From Pseudacidovorax sp. NFM-22 (GTDB lineage: Bacteria > Pseudomonadota > Gammaproteobacteria > Burkholderiales > Burkholderiaceae_C), in the NCBI RefSeq assembly GCF_021401245.1, contig NZ_JACBFY010000002.1:1105933-1169932 (forward strand): a stretch of DNA of 64,000 nucleotides. Reading direction: 5' to 3'. Below the pieces are notes generated by a model. It saw only the letters and a program-made list of their open reading frames with translations, had not been told where the DNA came from and ran no database searches. The position numbers and the translations under genes are program-made. Below are positions 11,385 to 20,115 of the stretch, in pieces (within the stretch, counting starts at the first letter, position 1; each line of letters opens with the position of its first letter).

Positions 11385-12050
11385 ATGGATCTGGATTTCT
11401 CGCCGGTCTGGGCCGGCTGGCCCGACCTGCTGCGTGGCACGCTGGTGACGGTGGAGATCACCGCCTGCGCGCTGCTGCTGGGCTGCGTGCTGGGCCTGGC
11501 GGTGGGCATCGGCCGGCTGCGGCCGCAGCGCCGCTGGCTCTACAGCGTGTGCACCGCCTACGTGGCGGTGATCCGCGGCACGCCGCTGCTCGTGCAGCTG
11601 TTCATCCTGTTCTTCGGGCTGCCGCACTTCGGGCTGCTGCTGCCGGCCTTCCTGTGCGGCGTGCTGGGACTGGGCGTGTACAGCGGCGCCTATGTGTCGG
11701 AGATCGTGCGCGGCGCCATCCAGTCCATCGACCGCGGCCAGACCATGGCCGCCCAGTCGCTGGGCATGACGCCGGTCCAGGCGATGCGCCACATCATCCT
11801 GCCGCAGGCGGTGGTGCGCATGATCCCGCCGCTGGGCAACGAGTTCATCGCGCTGATCAAGAACTCGGCCCTGGTCTCGCTGCTGACCATCCACGACGTC
11901 ATGCACGAGGGCCAGAAGATCATCAGCGTGTCCTACCGCTCGCTGGAGGTGTACCTGGCCATCGCCGCCGTGTACTTCGCCCTCACCGGCACGGTGACGC
12001 TGGTGCTGCGCCATTTCGAGCGCCGGCTGCGTCAGGGCGGGGTGCATTGA
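11385..12050 (+). CDS. Amino acid ABC transporter permease (HisM/GlnP type)
   Basis: This 221-residue inner-membrane permease has several hydrophobic segments. The amino-acid-permease hallmark RGTPLLVQLFILFFGLPH is near residue 64, and the coupling loop AAQSLGMTPVQAMRHIILPQA is near 123. In this family the ATP-binding gene normally follows directly. Here the stop codon is followed at once by repeat element B1 and then hutD, and no ATPase is found. The transporter may borrow an ATPase from elsewhere, possibly one encoded outside the window, or may have lost it. Confidence 0.9.
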   Translation: MDLDFSPVWAGWPDLLRGTLVTVEITACALLLGCVLGLAVGIGRLRPQRRWLYSVCTAYVAVIRGTPLLVQLFILFFGLPHFGLLLPAFLCGVLGLGVYSGAYVSEIVRGAIQSIDRGQTMAAQSLGMTPVQAMRHIILPQAVVRMIPPLGNEFIALIKNSALVSLLTIHDVMHEGQKIISVSYRSLEVYLAIAAVYFALTGTVTLVLRHFERRLRQGGVH

Positions 12051-12051
12051 G

Positions 12052-12320
12052 ATGAAACACCCCCCATGCCGCTGCGCGGCTCAAGGCGGCCGCCAGAGGC
12101 GGCTGCTCTTCGGGCACGTCCAAGCCTGCGCAGGCAGGCTCGGAGCCGCGGCCCTCAGCCCCTCTCTGGCGCCTTCGGCTTGGAGGGGGGGCGCACCCCA
12201 CGGCCTGGCAAAGCCAGTTCCGTGGGTGCCCTGGCATGGCCTGCTCCGCGGCCGTTCGATCGTTGTCACCGCGCCAGATTCATGCGATGAGAGTGGCGCA
12301 CAGCGTCGTGGAAAGCTGAT
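12052..12320 (+). repeat. Family B 3'-end repeat, copy B1 (longest form)
   Basis: The element starts one base after the permease stop codon. It carries, in order: GCCGC-TGC-GCGGC; GCCGCC-AGA-GGCGGC; AGCCTGC/GCAGGCT; a CCTTCGG-centred hairpin; and the hairpin at 12196-12225 with helix ACGG/CCGT around CTGGC-AAA-GCCAG. Similarity to copy B2 continues to about 12320. B4 is a full-length inverted copy to about the GATC at 12259. The rest, up to the hutD start, shows nothing recognisable. Confidence 0.8.
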
Positions 12321-12356
12321 CTGACAGGCCCGCACGCGGATACATCACCAATCTCC

Positions 12357-12932
12357 ATGACGACTTTGCACACCTTCACCCTCGACCAGCTCCCCGCCAT
12401 GCCGTGGAAGAACGGCGGCGGCAGCACGCGCGAGATCGCCTGCTGGCCGCCCGGCGCCGGGCTGGAGGACTTCGGCTGGCGCTGCTCGGTGGCCACCGTC
12501 GACGCCGACGGCCCCTTCTCCACCTTCGCCGGCATCGACCGCCGCATCCTGCTGCTGGCCGGCAACGGCCTGCACCTCGCCGGCGAGGGCCTCGACCACC
12601 GGCTGGACGTGCCGCTGCAGCCCTTCGCCTTTCCCGGCGAGGCGGCCATCGCCTGCACCCGGCTGGGCGGCACCTCCACCGACTTCAACCTGATGACGCG
12701 GCGCGGCCGCTGGCAGGCCACGCTGACGGTGCACGCGGGCGCCGTGCGCCTGGCCGGCGCGCCGCACGGGCTGCTGCTGGCCGTTTCGGGCACCTGGCGC
12801 ACCGGCGCGGCGGCGCCCCTCGCGGCCGGCCAGGGCCTGTGGTGGGCCGATGCCGCGGGCCCCGCGGAGGCGGTGCCCGATGCGGAGGGCGGCGAGCCGC
12901 GGCTGATCGCCATCCGCCTGCTGCCCGTCTGA
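12357..12932 (+). CDS. hutD: HutD family protein
   Basis: HutD is a small cupin-like protein found in many hut operons. In Pseudomonas it affects fitness on histidine, possibly by limiting hut expression; its biochemical action is not settled. The 191 residues show the family opening [17 protein letters not shown] (residues 15-31), then [19 protein letters not shown] and [16 protein letters not shown]. The ATG at 12357 has no strong ribosome site. The gene is separated from the upstream permease by repeat B1, so it may have its own promoter in 12321-12356. Confidence 0.88.
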   Translation: MTTLHTFTLDQLPAMPWKNGGGSTREIACWPPGAGLEDFGWRCSVATVDADGPFSTFAGIDRRILLLAGNGLHLAGEGLDHRLDVPLQPFAFPGEAAIACTRLGGTSTDFNLMTRRGRWQATLTVHAGAVRLAGAPHGLLLAVSGTWRTGAAAPLAAGQGLWWADAAGPAEAVPDAEGGEPRLIAIRLLPV

Positions 12933-12997
12933 TCGCCCGGGCCTCTCCTTTCCCCGCCCGCATGCCAGCATCGAGCCCCTCTCGCCGGAGCGCCCGC

Positions 12998-14224
12998 ATG
13001 ACCCTCGCCCTGCCCTTCCATCAACGCCCCAGCGCCGACGGCCTGTGGACCGGCCTGCGCGGCAGCGACGGCCAGCCGCTGGCGCTGACCGTGGCCGACG
13101 GCCGCATCGCCTGGCTGGGCGCGCCCGATGCGCTGCCGCCCGGCGCGGATGCCCTGCCCCGCCATGAGGGCGGCGGCGCGCTCATCACGCCCGGCCTCAT
13201 CGACTGCCACACGCACCTGGTCTACGGCGGCCAGCGGGCCAACGAATTCGCCATGCGCCTGGCCGGCGCCAGCTACGAAGAGGTGGCGCGCGCGGGCGGC
13301 GGCATCGTCTCCACGGTGCGGGCCACGCGCGAGGCCAGCGAAGACGCGCTGTTCGATGCCGCCAGCGCCCGCCTCGCGCCGCTGCTGGCCGAGGGCGTGT
13401 GCGCCATCGAGATCAAGTCCGGCTACGGCCTGGCGCTCGAGCACGAGCGCAAGCAGCTGCGCGTGGCGCGCCGCCTGGCCGCGGCCCATGGCGTCACCGT
13501 GCGCACCACCTTCCTCGGCGCCCACGCGCTGCCGCCCGAATACGCGGGCCGCAGCAGCGACTACATCGACCTCGTCTGTCGCGAGATGCTGCCCGCCCTG
13601 CATGCCGAAGGCCTGGTGGATGCGGTGGACGTGTTCTGCGAGCGCATCGCCTTCTCGCTGGAAGAGACCGAGCGCGTGTTCCAGGCCGCGCAGGCGCTGG
13701 GCCTGCCGGTCAAGCTGCATGCCGAGCAGCTCAGCGACATGGGCGGCGCGGCGCTGGCGGCGCGCTACGGCGCGCTCTCCTGCGACCACATCGAGCACCT
13801 GTCGCCCGCCGGCATCGCCGCCATGGCCGAGGCCGGCACCGTGGCCGTGCTGCTGCCCGGCGCCTACTACACGCTGCGCGACACGCAGCTGCCGCCCATC
13901 GCCGGCCTGCGCGCGGCCGGCGTGCCGATGGCCGTCTCCACCGACCACAACCCGGGCACTTCGCCCTGCCTGAGCCTGCTCCTAATGATGAACATGGCCT
14001 GCACGCTGTTCCGCCTGACGGTGCCCGAGGCGCTGGCCGGCGTCACCACCCATGCCGCCCGCGCCCTGGGCCTTTCGGCCACGCATGGCGAACTGGCCGT
14101 GGGCCGCGCCGCCGACTTCGTGCTGTGGAACGTGCACGAGGTTGCGGAGCTGGCCTACTGGTTCGGCCAGCGGCCGGTGCGCTGTGTCGTGCGACAAGGC
14201 CGTGTGGCGGAGGGCGCGCTGTGA
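12998..14224 (+). CDS. hutI: Imidazolonepropionase
   Basis: HutI opens the ring of imidazolone propionate to give formiminoglutamate. The 408 residues match the family. Metal and substrate motifs of the amidohydrolase fold are visible: [10 protein letters not shown] near residue 69, EIKSGYGL near 139, [10 protein letters not shown] near 241, and [10 protein letters not shown] near 313. I chose the ATG at 12998, with GGAG seven bases before it, over the in-frame ATG at 12962, which has no ribosome site. The stop overlaps the hutF GTG start by four bases (GTGA), which indicates coupling. Confidence 0.96.
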   Translation: MTLALPFHQRPSADGLWTGLRGSDGQPLALTVADGRIAWLGAPDALPPGADALPRHEGGGALITPGLIDCHTHLVYGGQRANEFAMRLAGASYEEVARAGGGIVSTVRATREASEDALFDAASARLAPLLAEGVCAIEIKSGYGLALEHERKQLRVARRLAAAHGVTVRTTFLGAHALPPEYAGRSSDYIDLVCREMLPALHAEGLVDAVDVFCERIAFSLEETERVFQAAQALGLPVKLHAEQLSDMGGAALAARYGALSCDHIEHLSPAGIAAMAEAGTVAVLLPGAYYTLRDTQLPPIAGLRAAGVPMAVSTDHNPGTSPCLSLLLMMNMACTLFRLTVPEALAGVTTHAARALGLSATHGELAVGRAADFVLWNVHEVAELAYWFGQRPVRCVVRQGRVAEGAL

Positions 14225-15690
14225 GCGCCGGGAGCCTTTTCGCCGACCACGCCCTGCTGCCCGGCGGCTGGGCGCGCGACGTGCGCCTGGACTGGGACGC
14301 CACCGGCCGCCTCACCGCCGTGCAGCCCGGCGCCACGCCCGAGCCCGGCATGCCGCGTGCCGAAGGCCCGCTGCTGCCCGGCATGCCCAACCTGCATTCG
14401 CACGCCTTCCAGCGCGGAATGGCCGGCCTGACCGAGTACCGCGCCGAGGCGCAGGACAGCTTCTGGAGCTGGCGCAGCCTCATGTACCGCTTCGCGCTGC
14501 GGCTGCGCCCCGCGCAGCTGGAGGCCATCGCCTTCGGCCTCTACGTCGACATGCTGGAGGCCGGCTACACGGCGGTGTGCGAGTTCCACTACGTGCACCA
14601 CGACACCGACGGCCACCCCTACGCCGACGATGCCGAGCTGGCCCGCGCCCTGCTGCGCGCCGCCCAGCGTGCCGGCATCGGCCTGACGCTGCTGCCGGTG
14701 CTCTACCAGACCAGCGGCTTCGGCGGCGCCGCGCCGGCCGAGGGCCAGCGCCGCTTCATCCGCAGCACCGCGTCGATGCTGCGCTTGCTCGAAACCCTGC
14801 GTCCGGCCTGCGAGGCCCAGGGCGCGCGCCTGGGCCTGGCGCCGCATTCGCTGCGCGCCGTGCCGCCCGAGGCGCTGCGCGACGCGCTGGCCGGTCTGGC
14901 TGCGCAGGACGCGACGGCGCCCATCCACATCCACATCGCCGAGCAGACCAAGGAGGTGGACGACTGCCTCGCCTGGAGTGGCCAGCGCCCGGTCGCCTGG
15001 CTGCTGGACCATGCCCCGGTCGATGCCCGCTGGTGCCTGGTGCATGCCACGCACATGGACGCCGACGAATACCGCCGCGCCGCCGCCACCGGTGCCGTGG
15101 CGGGCCTGTGCCCCACCACCGAAGCCAACCTGGGCGATGGTCTGTTCGACCTGCCGCGGTGGACCGCTGGTGACGGCGACGGAGAAGCGGACCCCGCTGC
15201 CCGACACGGTGCGTCCTCGGCGGCCTCCGGCGCGGGCAGGCGGCGCGGCGGCGGCGCCTGGGGCATCGGCTCCGACAGCCATGCCTGCGTCGATGCGGCC
15301 GAGGAACTGTTGATGCTGGAATACGGCCAGCGCCTGGTGCGTCGCCAGCGCAACGTGGCCGCCACCGCGGCGCAGCCCGAGGTGGCCACCGCCCTATGGC
15401 TGTCGGCCGTGGGCGGCGGCGCGCAGGCGTCGGGCCGCGCGCTCGGCGGACTGGCCGTGGGCCAGCAGGCGGACATGCTCGTGCTCGATGCGGCCCATCC
15501 GGTGCTGGCCGGGCTGGAGGCGCCGCAGATGCTCTCGGCCCATGTCTTCGCCGCCGGCCGCCAGCGCCCGCTCGCGCACGCCTACGTGGCCGGCCGCAAG
15601 ACGGTCGATGCCGGCCACCATCCGCTGCGCGCCGAGGCCCAGCGGGCGTTCGTCCAGGCCCGGCGCGAACTGCTGGCCGGTGGGGCATGA
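14221..15690 (+). CDS. hutF: Formimidoylglutamate deiminase
   Basis: HutF converts formiminoglutamate to formylglutamate and ammonia, the step that defines the two-enzyme HutF/HutG branch. Family motifs are [17 protein letters not shown] near residue 57, [11 protein letters not shown] near 240, [16 protein letters not shown] near 299, and [16 protein letters not shown] near 348. At 489 residues it exceeds the usual length of about 455. The excess is a Gly/Ala/Arg-rich stretch of about 30 residues (about 315-346) between the ANLGDG motif and the SDSH metal motif. It starts at GTG 14221, overlapping the hutI stop. Confidence 0.93.
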   Translation: MSAGSLFADHALLPGGWARDVRLDWDATGRLTAVQPGATPEPGMPRAEGPLLPGMPNLHSHAFQRGMAGLTEYRAEAQDSFWSWRSLMYRFALRLRPAQLEAIAFGLYVDMLEAGYTAVCEFHYVHHDTDGHPYADDAELARALLRAAQRAGIGLTLLPVLYQTSGFGGAAPAEGQRRFIRSTASMLRLLETLRPACEAQGARLGLAPHSLRAVPPEALRDALAGLAAQDATAPIHIHIAEQTKEVDDCLAWSGQRPVAWLLDHAPVDARWCLVHATHMDADEYRRAAATGAVAGLCPTTEANLGDGLFDLPRWTAGDGDGEADPAARHGASSAASGAGRRRGGGAWGIGSDSHACVDAAEELLMLEYGQRLVRRQRNVAATAAQPEVATALWLSAVGGGAQASGRALGGLAVGQQADMLVLDAAHPVLAGLEAPQMLSAHVFAAGRQRPLAHAYVAGRKTVDAGHHPLRAEAQRAFVQARRELLAGGA

Positions 15691-15706
15691 TCGACCCTTG
15701 CCAGAG

Positions 15707-15830
15707 CCCCTCTCCCCTCGCGGGAGAGGGGTTGGGGAGAGGGGGCCGACGCACCGCAACGTGCGCTGGCCGTGGATGCGCCGCCGCCCCCTCTCCCCCG
15801 GCCCTCTCCCGCGAGGGGAGAGGGAGCAAG
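15707..15830. repeat. Family C inverted-repeat element, copy C2
   Basis: Arms 15707-15745 and 15786-15824 are reverse complements with few mismatches, each built on CTCTCCCCTCGCGGGAGAG-type palindromes. They match C1 except that the hairpin tip reads CGCG instead of CTGG, so each copy keeps its own pairing. It sits between hutF and hutG. The rest of the gap up to 15961 holds nothing recognisable apart from a purine-rich ribosome region. Confidence 0.8.
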
Positions 15831-15961
15831 ACCCTGCGGCGCGCGGGATGCACGCGGCCCGATGCCCGCGGCCCGATGCGCATCCGTCCCTTGCGCCTGG
15901 CCCGCAAGTCCGCCCTCGCTTGCCGCCCCTTGCATGAACGCAGACCCCTGAAAGCCCCGCC

Positions 15962-16786
15962 ATGACCGCCTTCACCACCACCGAACCCCCCTTCCGCTTC
16001 CGCCAGGGCACGCGGCCGCTGCTGATCTCCATGCCGCACGTCGGCACGCATGTGCCACCCGCGCTGGCCGCGCGCCTGACCGACGAGGCCCGCCAGGTGC
16101 CTGACACCGACTGGCACCTGGAGCGGCTCTACGACTTTGCTGACGAACTGGGCGCCTCGGTGCTGGTGGCCACGCATTCGCGCTACGTCATCGACCTCAA
16201 CCGCCCGCCGGACGGCGCCAGCCTGTATCCCGGCCAGAGCGTCACGGGCCTGTGCCCCGTCGACACCTTCGACGACACGCCGCTCTATGCCGACCCGGCC
16301 GACCTGCCCACCGAGGCCGAGATCGCCGCCCGCCGCGAGGCGATCTGGGTGCCCTACCACGCCCGGCTGGCCGAGGAACTCGAACGCATCCGCGCCGCCC
16401 ACGGCATCGCCATGCTGTGGGACGCGCATTCCATCCGTTCCGTGCTGCCGCGCTTCTTCGAGGGCACCCTGCCCGACCTCAACCTGGGCACCGCCAAGGG
16501 CGCGGCCTGCGACCCGCAACTGGCCGAACAGCTGCTGGCCATCGCCCGTGCCGACGCGGGCCACACCAGCGTGCTCAACCGTCGTTTCACGGGTGGCTAC
16601 ATCACCCGCCACCACGGCCAGCCGGCACGGGGCGTGCATGCGGTGCAGCTCGAAATGACCCAGAGCAGCTACATGCAGGAACAGCTTCCCTTCGACTACC
16701 TTCCCGACGTGGCCGCGCGCGTGCAGCCCACCGTGCGCCGCATGCTGGAGGCCGTGCTGGCCTTCGCCGACGGGCAGCAGCCGTGA
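15962..16786 (+). CDS. hutG: N-formylglutamate deformylase
   Basis: HutG hydrolyses formylglutamate to glutamate and formate, the last step of the pathway. The 274-residue protein has the N-formylglutamate amidohydrolase features ISMPHVGTHVPPAL near residue 22, HSRYVIDLNRPPDG near 72, and WDAHSIRSVLPRFFEG near 152. The metal-site histidines are present. The gene follows the C2 element. Its stop overlaps the GTG start of the dehydrogenase by four bases (GTGA), so the two are probably co-translated. Confidence 0.94.
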   Translation: MTAFTTTEPPFRFRQGTRPLLISMPHVGTHVPPALAARLTDEARQVPDTDWHLERLYDFADELGASVLVATHSRYVIDLNRPPDGASLYPGQSVTGLCPVDTFDDTPLYADPADLPTEAEIAARREAIWVPYHARLAEELERIRAAHGIAMLWDAHSIRSVLPRFFEGTLPDLNLGTAKGAACDPQLAEQLLAIARADAGHTSVLNRRFTGGYITRHHGQPARGVHAVQLEMTQSSYMQEQLPFDYLPDVAARVQPTVRRMLEAVLAFADGQQP

Positions 16787-18183
16787 GCGCGGGCACCGCC
16801 GCAGCACCGGCCTTCCTGGCCGCCCTAGCCGAGGCCCTCGGTGCCGACGCCGTCACGCCCGGCGAGGCCGTGCCCGAACGCCACCTCGCCGACTGGAGCG
16901 GCCTGCCGCCCGTGCGCCCGCTGGCCCTGCTGCGCCCGCGCAGCACCGAGGCCGTGTCGGCCGCGCTGCGGCTGTGCACCGAGTACCGCGTGCCGGTGGT
17001 GCCCCAGGGCGGCCTCTCCGGCCTGGCGGGCGCCGCCATGCCCATCGAAGGCGCAGTCGCGCTGTCGCTGGAGCGCATGAACGCCGTGGAGTCGGTCGAT
17101 GCCGCCACCCGCACCCTCACCGCCCAGGCCGGCGCCACCGTCCAGGCCGTGCAGGAGGCCGCCGCCGGGGCCGGCCTGCGTTTCGGCGTGGACTTCGGCG
17201 CCCGCGGCTCGGCCCAGGTGGGCGGCGCGCTGGCCACCAACGCGGGCGGCAACGGCGTGCTGCAGTTCGGCATGATGCGCGAGCAGCTGCTGGGCCTGGA
17301 GGCCGTGCTGCCCGACGGCCGCGTGCTGCCCATGCTGCGACCCATGCAGAAGAACAACACCGGCTACGACCTCAAGCAGTTCTTCGTCGGCGCGGAAGGC
17401 ACGCTGGGCGTGATCACCCGCGCCCTCTTCCGCCTGCATCCGGCGCCCCGCGCCCGCGCCACGCTGCTGGCCGCCCTGCCCGACTACGACGCCGCCCTCG
17501 CGCTGCTCGGCCGGCTGCAGTCCCGCTTCGCCGGCGGCGTCGCCGCCTTCGAGCTGATGTGGCGCGACTTCGTGGCCGCCTCCCTGGCCTGGCAGCACCT
17601 GCGCGAGCCCTTCGACACCGCCCATCCGCTGCTGGCCCTGGTCGACCTGGACGGCAGCAGCGAGGCCGCGCTGCAGGCCGAGGTGGAAGAAGCCCTGGCC
17701 GACGCCATGGAGGCCGGCCTGGTGGTCGATGCGGTGCTGGCCCAGTCGCAAGCCCAGGCCGCCGCGCTGTGGAAGATCCGCGAGGCCACGGCCGAGCTGC
17801 CGGCCAACATGCATCCGCCGGTCAACTTCGACGTCAGCCTGCCCATGGCGCAGATCGGCCGCTTCGTGCAGGAGTGCCGCGCCGCGCTGGAAGCCCGCTG
17901 GCCCGGCCACCTCAGCGTGTTCTTCGGCCACATCGGCGACAGCAACCTGCACGTGTCCGTCGATGGCGTCAGCATCGGCCGCGATGCCGAGGCCGCCGAG
18001 CAGCTGGTCTACGGCATGGTCGGCCGCTTCGCCGGCAGCGTCTCGGCCGAGCACGGCATCGGCCTGCACAAGAAGCCCTACCTGGGCGCCAGCCGCACCC
18101 CCGAGGAGCTGGCCGCCATGCGCGCCATCAAGGCCGCGCTGGATCCGCTGGGGTTGATGAATCCGGGGAAGGTGTTCGGCTGA
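16783..18183 (+). CDS. FAD-binding 2-hydroxyacid dehydrogenase (GlcD / D-2-hydroxyglutarate dehydrogenase type)
   Basis: The 466-residue flavoprotein has an FAD_binding_4 domain (PVVPQGGLSGLAGAAMPIEG near residue 67; NAGGNGVLQFGMMREQLLGL near 154; GAEGTLGVITRALFRLHP near 205) and a C-terminal FAD-oxidase domain ending VSAEHGIGLHKKPYLG and LDPLGLMNPGKVFG. The histidine pair in FFGHIGDSNLHVSV (near 382) is typical of D-lactate and D-2-hydroxyglutarate dehydrogenases. Its start overlaps the hutG stop. Because the pathway ends in glutamate, a 2-hydroxyglutarate or imidazole-lactate substrate is a reasonable guess, but the motifs do not decide it. Confidence 0.85.
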   Translation: MSAGTAAAPAFLAALAEALGADAVTPGEAVPERHLADWSGLPPVRPLALLRPRSTEAVSAALRLCTEYRVPVVPQGGLSGLAGAAMPIEGAVALSLERMNAVESVDAATRTLTAQAGATVQAVQEAAAGAGLRFGVDFGARGSAQVGGALATNAGGNGVLQFGMMREQLLGLEAVLPDGRVLPMLRPMQKNNTGYDLKQFFVGAEGTLGVITRALFRLHPAPRARATLLAALPDYDAALALLGRLQSRFAGGVAAFELMWRDFVAASLAWQHLREPFDTAHPLLALVDLDGSSEAALQAEVEEALADAMEAGLVVDAVLAQSQAQAAALWKIREATAELPANMHPPVNFDVSLPMAQIGRFVQECRAALEARWPGHLSVFFGHIGDSNLHVSVDGVSIGRDAEAAEQLVYGMVGRFAGSVSAEHGIGLHKKPYLGASRTPEELAAMRAIKAALDPLGLMNPGKVFG

Positions 18184-18203
18184 CGTCCGATGGGCCGGCC
18201 GGG

Positions 18204-18779
18204 TCAGCCGGCGGCTTCGGCATTCAGCCGCCGGACGGCTGCCACGAAGGCGCGCAGGCTGGGCGAGCGATTGCGCTGCGCCTCCAGATGGGCGGCCATC
18301 GCGCGGGCGCCGCCGATCTTCTGGAATGCCGGGATCAGGCGCTTGACCTCGACCGAAGGCTTCTGCCAGCTGTCCGGCGCATCGAAGCGCTTGCGGTTGG
18401 CGGGCGAATCGATCCGCGGCGTATCGAAGGCCGCCGCCAGCGCGGCGAGGTCGCCGAGATACCAGCTCTCCAGTTCCTGGCAGACCAGCCGGATGAGGCT
18501 GTCTGGACGTCCCGCGTCCTCGCACAGTCGGCGCAGCCGTGCCTTCAGGTCGATGCAGTCCGCGTTGTCGTTGTCTCGGACGATGACGAAGCGGTCCCCG
18601 GGGTAGCGCCATGCCGCGAGCTTGCGCGCAATGCTGCGGTCCAGATCCGACTTCCCCTCGTGCGGCACACACAAGAAATGCTCACCACTCACCCAGCCGG
18701 GGAACAGCCGAGGCAGCCAGCCTTCCAGCAATACCCGCATCGAGGGCTCCTCCAGCAGGAACACCAGCCGGCCCGCCAT
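18204..18779 (-). CDS. DUF4276 family protein (TOPRIM-like), partner of the adjacent ATPase
   Basis: A 191-residue protein recognised as DUF4276, a RloB/TOPRIM-like family. Acidic motifs that would bind metal are FLLEEPSMRVLLEGWLPRLF near the N-terminus, FVIVRDNDNADC near residue 65, and LVCQELESWYLGDLAAL near 98. Conserved basic positions include HEGKSDLDRSIARKL. In such two-gene systems the TOPRIM protein is thought to be a nuclease-like effector and the ATPase the sensor. Its start codon shares one base with the ATPase stop (TGATG), so the pair is translationally coupled. The gene converges on the dehydrogenase with a 20-base gap. Confidence 0.82.
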   Translation of the reverse strand: MAGRLVFLLEEPSMRVLLEGWLPRLFPGWVSGEHFLCVPHEGKSDLDRSIARKLAAWRYPGDRFVIVRDNDNADCIDLKARLRRLCEDAGRPDSLIRLVCQELESWYLGDLAALAAAFDTPRIDSPANRKRFDAPDSWQKPSVEVKRLIPAFQKIGGARAMAAHLEAQRNRSPSLRAFVAAVRRLNAEAAG

Positions 18780-19975
18780 CAGCGCACGTCCCGGTTGAGG
18801 CCTTCGAAAAGTCCCTGCTTCCACAGGTAGCCGGGCAAGTCCCCGGCTTCGAACAGCGCGCGCAGGTTTTCCGAATCCCCAGCCCGCGATACATGGCTGA
18901 AGCCGTCCTGTTTGCGCAGGCAGTAGATCTCGTCCAGCGACAAGGCATTGAGGAAATCGGGCGAGTGGGTGGAGATGAAGACCTGGCCGCCCCGCTCCGC
19001 ATAGCTGCGGAATTCCTCCGCAAGCTCGGGCAGCAGCTCGGGATAGAGCTGGTTCTCGGGCTCTTCCACGGCCAGCATCGGATAGGGCTTGGGGTCGTTC
19101 AGAAGCACGAGGTACGCGAACATCTTGATCGTGCCGTCGGACACGTGCCGCGCGATGAACGGGTCCTTGAAGCTGCCGTCCTGAAAGCGCAGGACGAGAC
19201 GTCCGTCTTCGGTCTGCCGCGGCTCCACCACCGAGATGCCCGGCACTCTGCGGCGCATCGCCTCCAGCACATGGGCAAAGCGGTCGGGGTGGTGCTCGTA
19301 CAGGTAGTTGGCCACCAGAGGCAGGTTGTCGCCCCGTGTAGAGAGGTGCTCGGCAAAGCCCTCCTCCTGGCTTGGCCGCGCTTCGGACACGTGGAAATCC
19401 GAGATGTGCCAGTTCTCGATCATCAGCCGGAAGGCGCTGGCGGCCTTGAAGCGCTCGAACTGACCCAGGCCCTTGATGGCGAGGATGTCCGGGGAATCCA
19501 GTTCCTGTTCCTCCCGGGTGAGGTCCTCGTCCGCCTTGGAGAAATCCTCTTCGTTGGTGATGGCGTAGCCGCGACCGGAAGAAAAATCCAGGAAGCGGAA
19601 CGGTGCGCCGTAGGCGCCCCGCTTGTAGCGCAGGACCTCGCGCTCCACGAAGGGCCGGCCCTCCGCGCCGGGCGCCATGCGCAGCAGGTAGGTCACCAGG
19701 CGCTCCTTGCCGGTGATCTCCATGCGGAACTGCAGGGTGATCTCGATGGCCTCGTGCGCAAAGCCGCGGCTCGCGACTTCGCGGTAGCCGCCGCGCTTGG
19801 CGATGGCCTTGCCGACGTTCATCGACAGCGCGTCCTTGAGGAAGGAGAGCACATCGAACAGTGTGGATTTGCCTGTTCCGTTGGCGCCCACCAGCACGCA
19901 AAGACGGGGAATGTGGGTCAGCTTGGCGTCCCGGAACAGCCGGTAGTTCTTGATGGCGATGGATTCGATCTGCAT
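18779..19975 (-). CDS. AAA family ATPase (AAA_21/OLD-like), sensor half of the pair
   Basis: A 398-residue RecF/SMC-like ATPase opening MQIESIAIKNYRLFRDAKL. Walker A is VGANGTGKST (residues 29-38). An ABC-like signature region VSDGTIKMFAYLVLL is near 280, Walker B is MLAVEEPENQLYPE near 298, and the H-loop is FISTHSPDFLNAL near 333. ATPases of this layout coupled to a TOPRIM protein form defence systems of the AbiL and PARIS type. The ATG at 19975 is preferred over one 16 codons upstream because it aligns with the family start. One line counted by hand (19501-19560) is 35/60 G+C, below the roughly 70% of the neighbours, which hints at transfer. Confidence 0.87.
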   Translation of the reverse strand: MQIESIAIKNYRLFRDAKLTHIPRLCVLVGANGTGKSTLFDVLSFLKDALSMNVGKAIAKRGGYREVASRGFAHEAIEITLQFRMEITGKERLVTYLLRMAPGAEGRPFVEREVLRYKRGAYGAPFRFLDFSSGRGYAITNEEDFSKADEDLTREEQELDSPDILAIKGLGQFERFKAASAFRLMIENWHISDFHVSEARPSQEEGFAEHLSTRGDNLPLVANYLYEHHPDRFAHVLEAMRRRVPGISVVEPRQTEDGRLVLRFQDGSFKDPFIARHVSDGTIKMFAYLVLLNDPKPYPMLAVEEPENQLYPELLPELAEEFRSYAERGGQVFISTHSPDFLNALSLDEIYCLRKQDGFSHVSRAGDSENLRALFEAGDLPGYLWKQGLFEGLNRDVR

Positions 19976-20115
19976 GGCGCGTCCTGAACGCCCCGGCACG
20001 GCGTGGCCGGAGCAGTCGCGCATCGTGCCATATGCGCATGTTCAGGGGATCGCCGCACGCCTGTCGGGCTGCTCGGGCTCCCGCCGGATGGAAGGAGCGT
20101 TGCCCGACCTCAACC

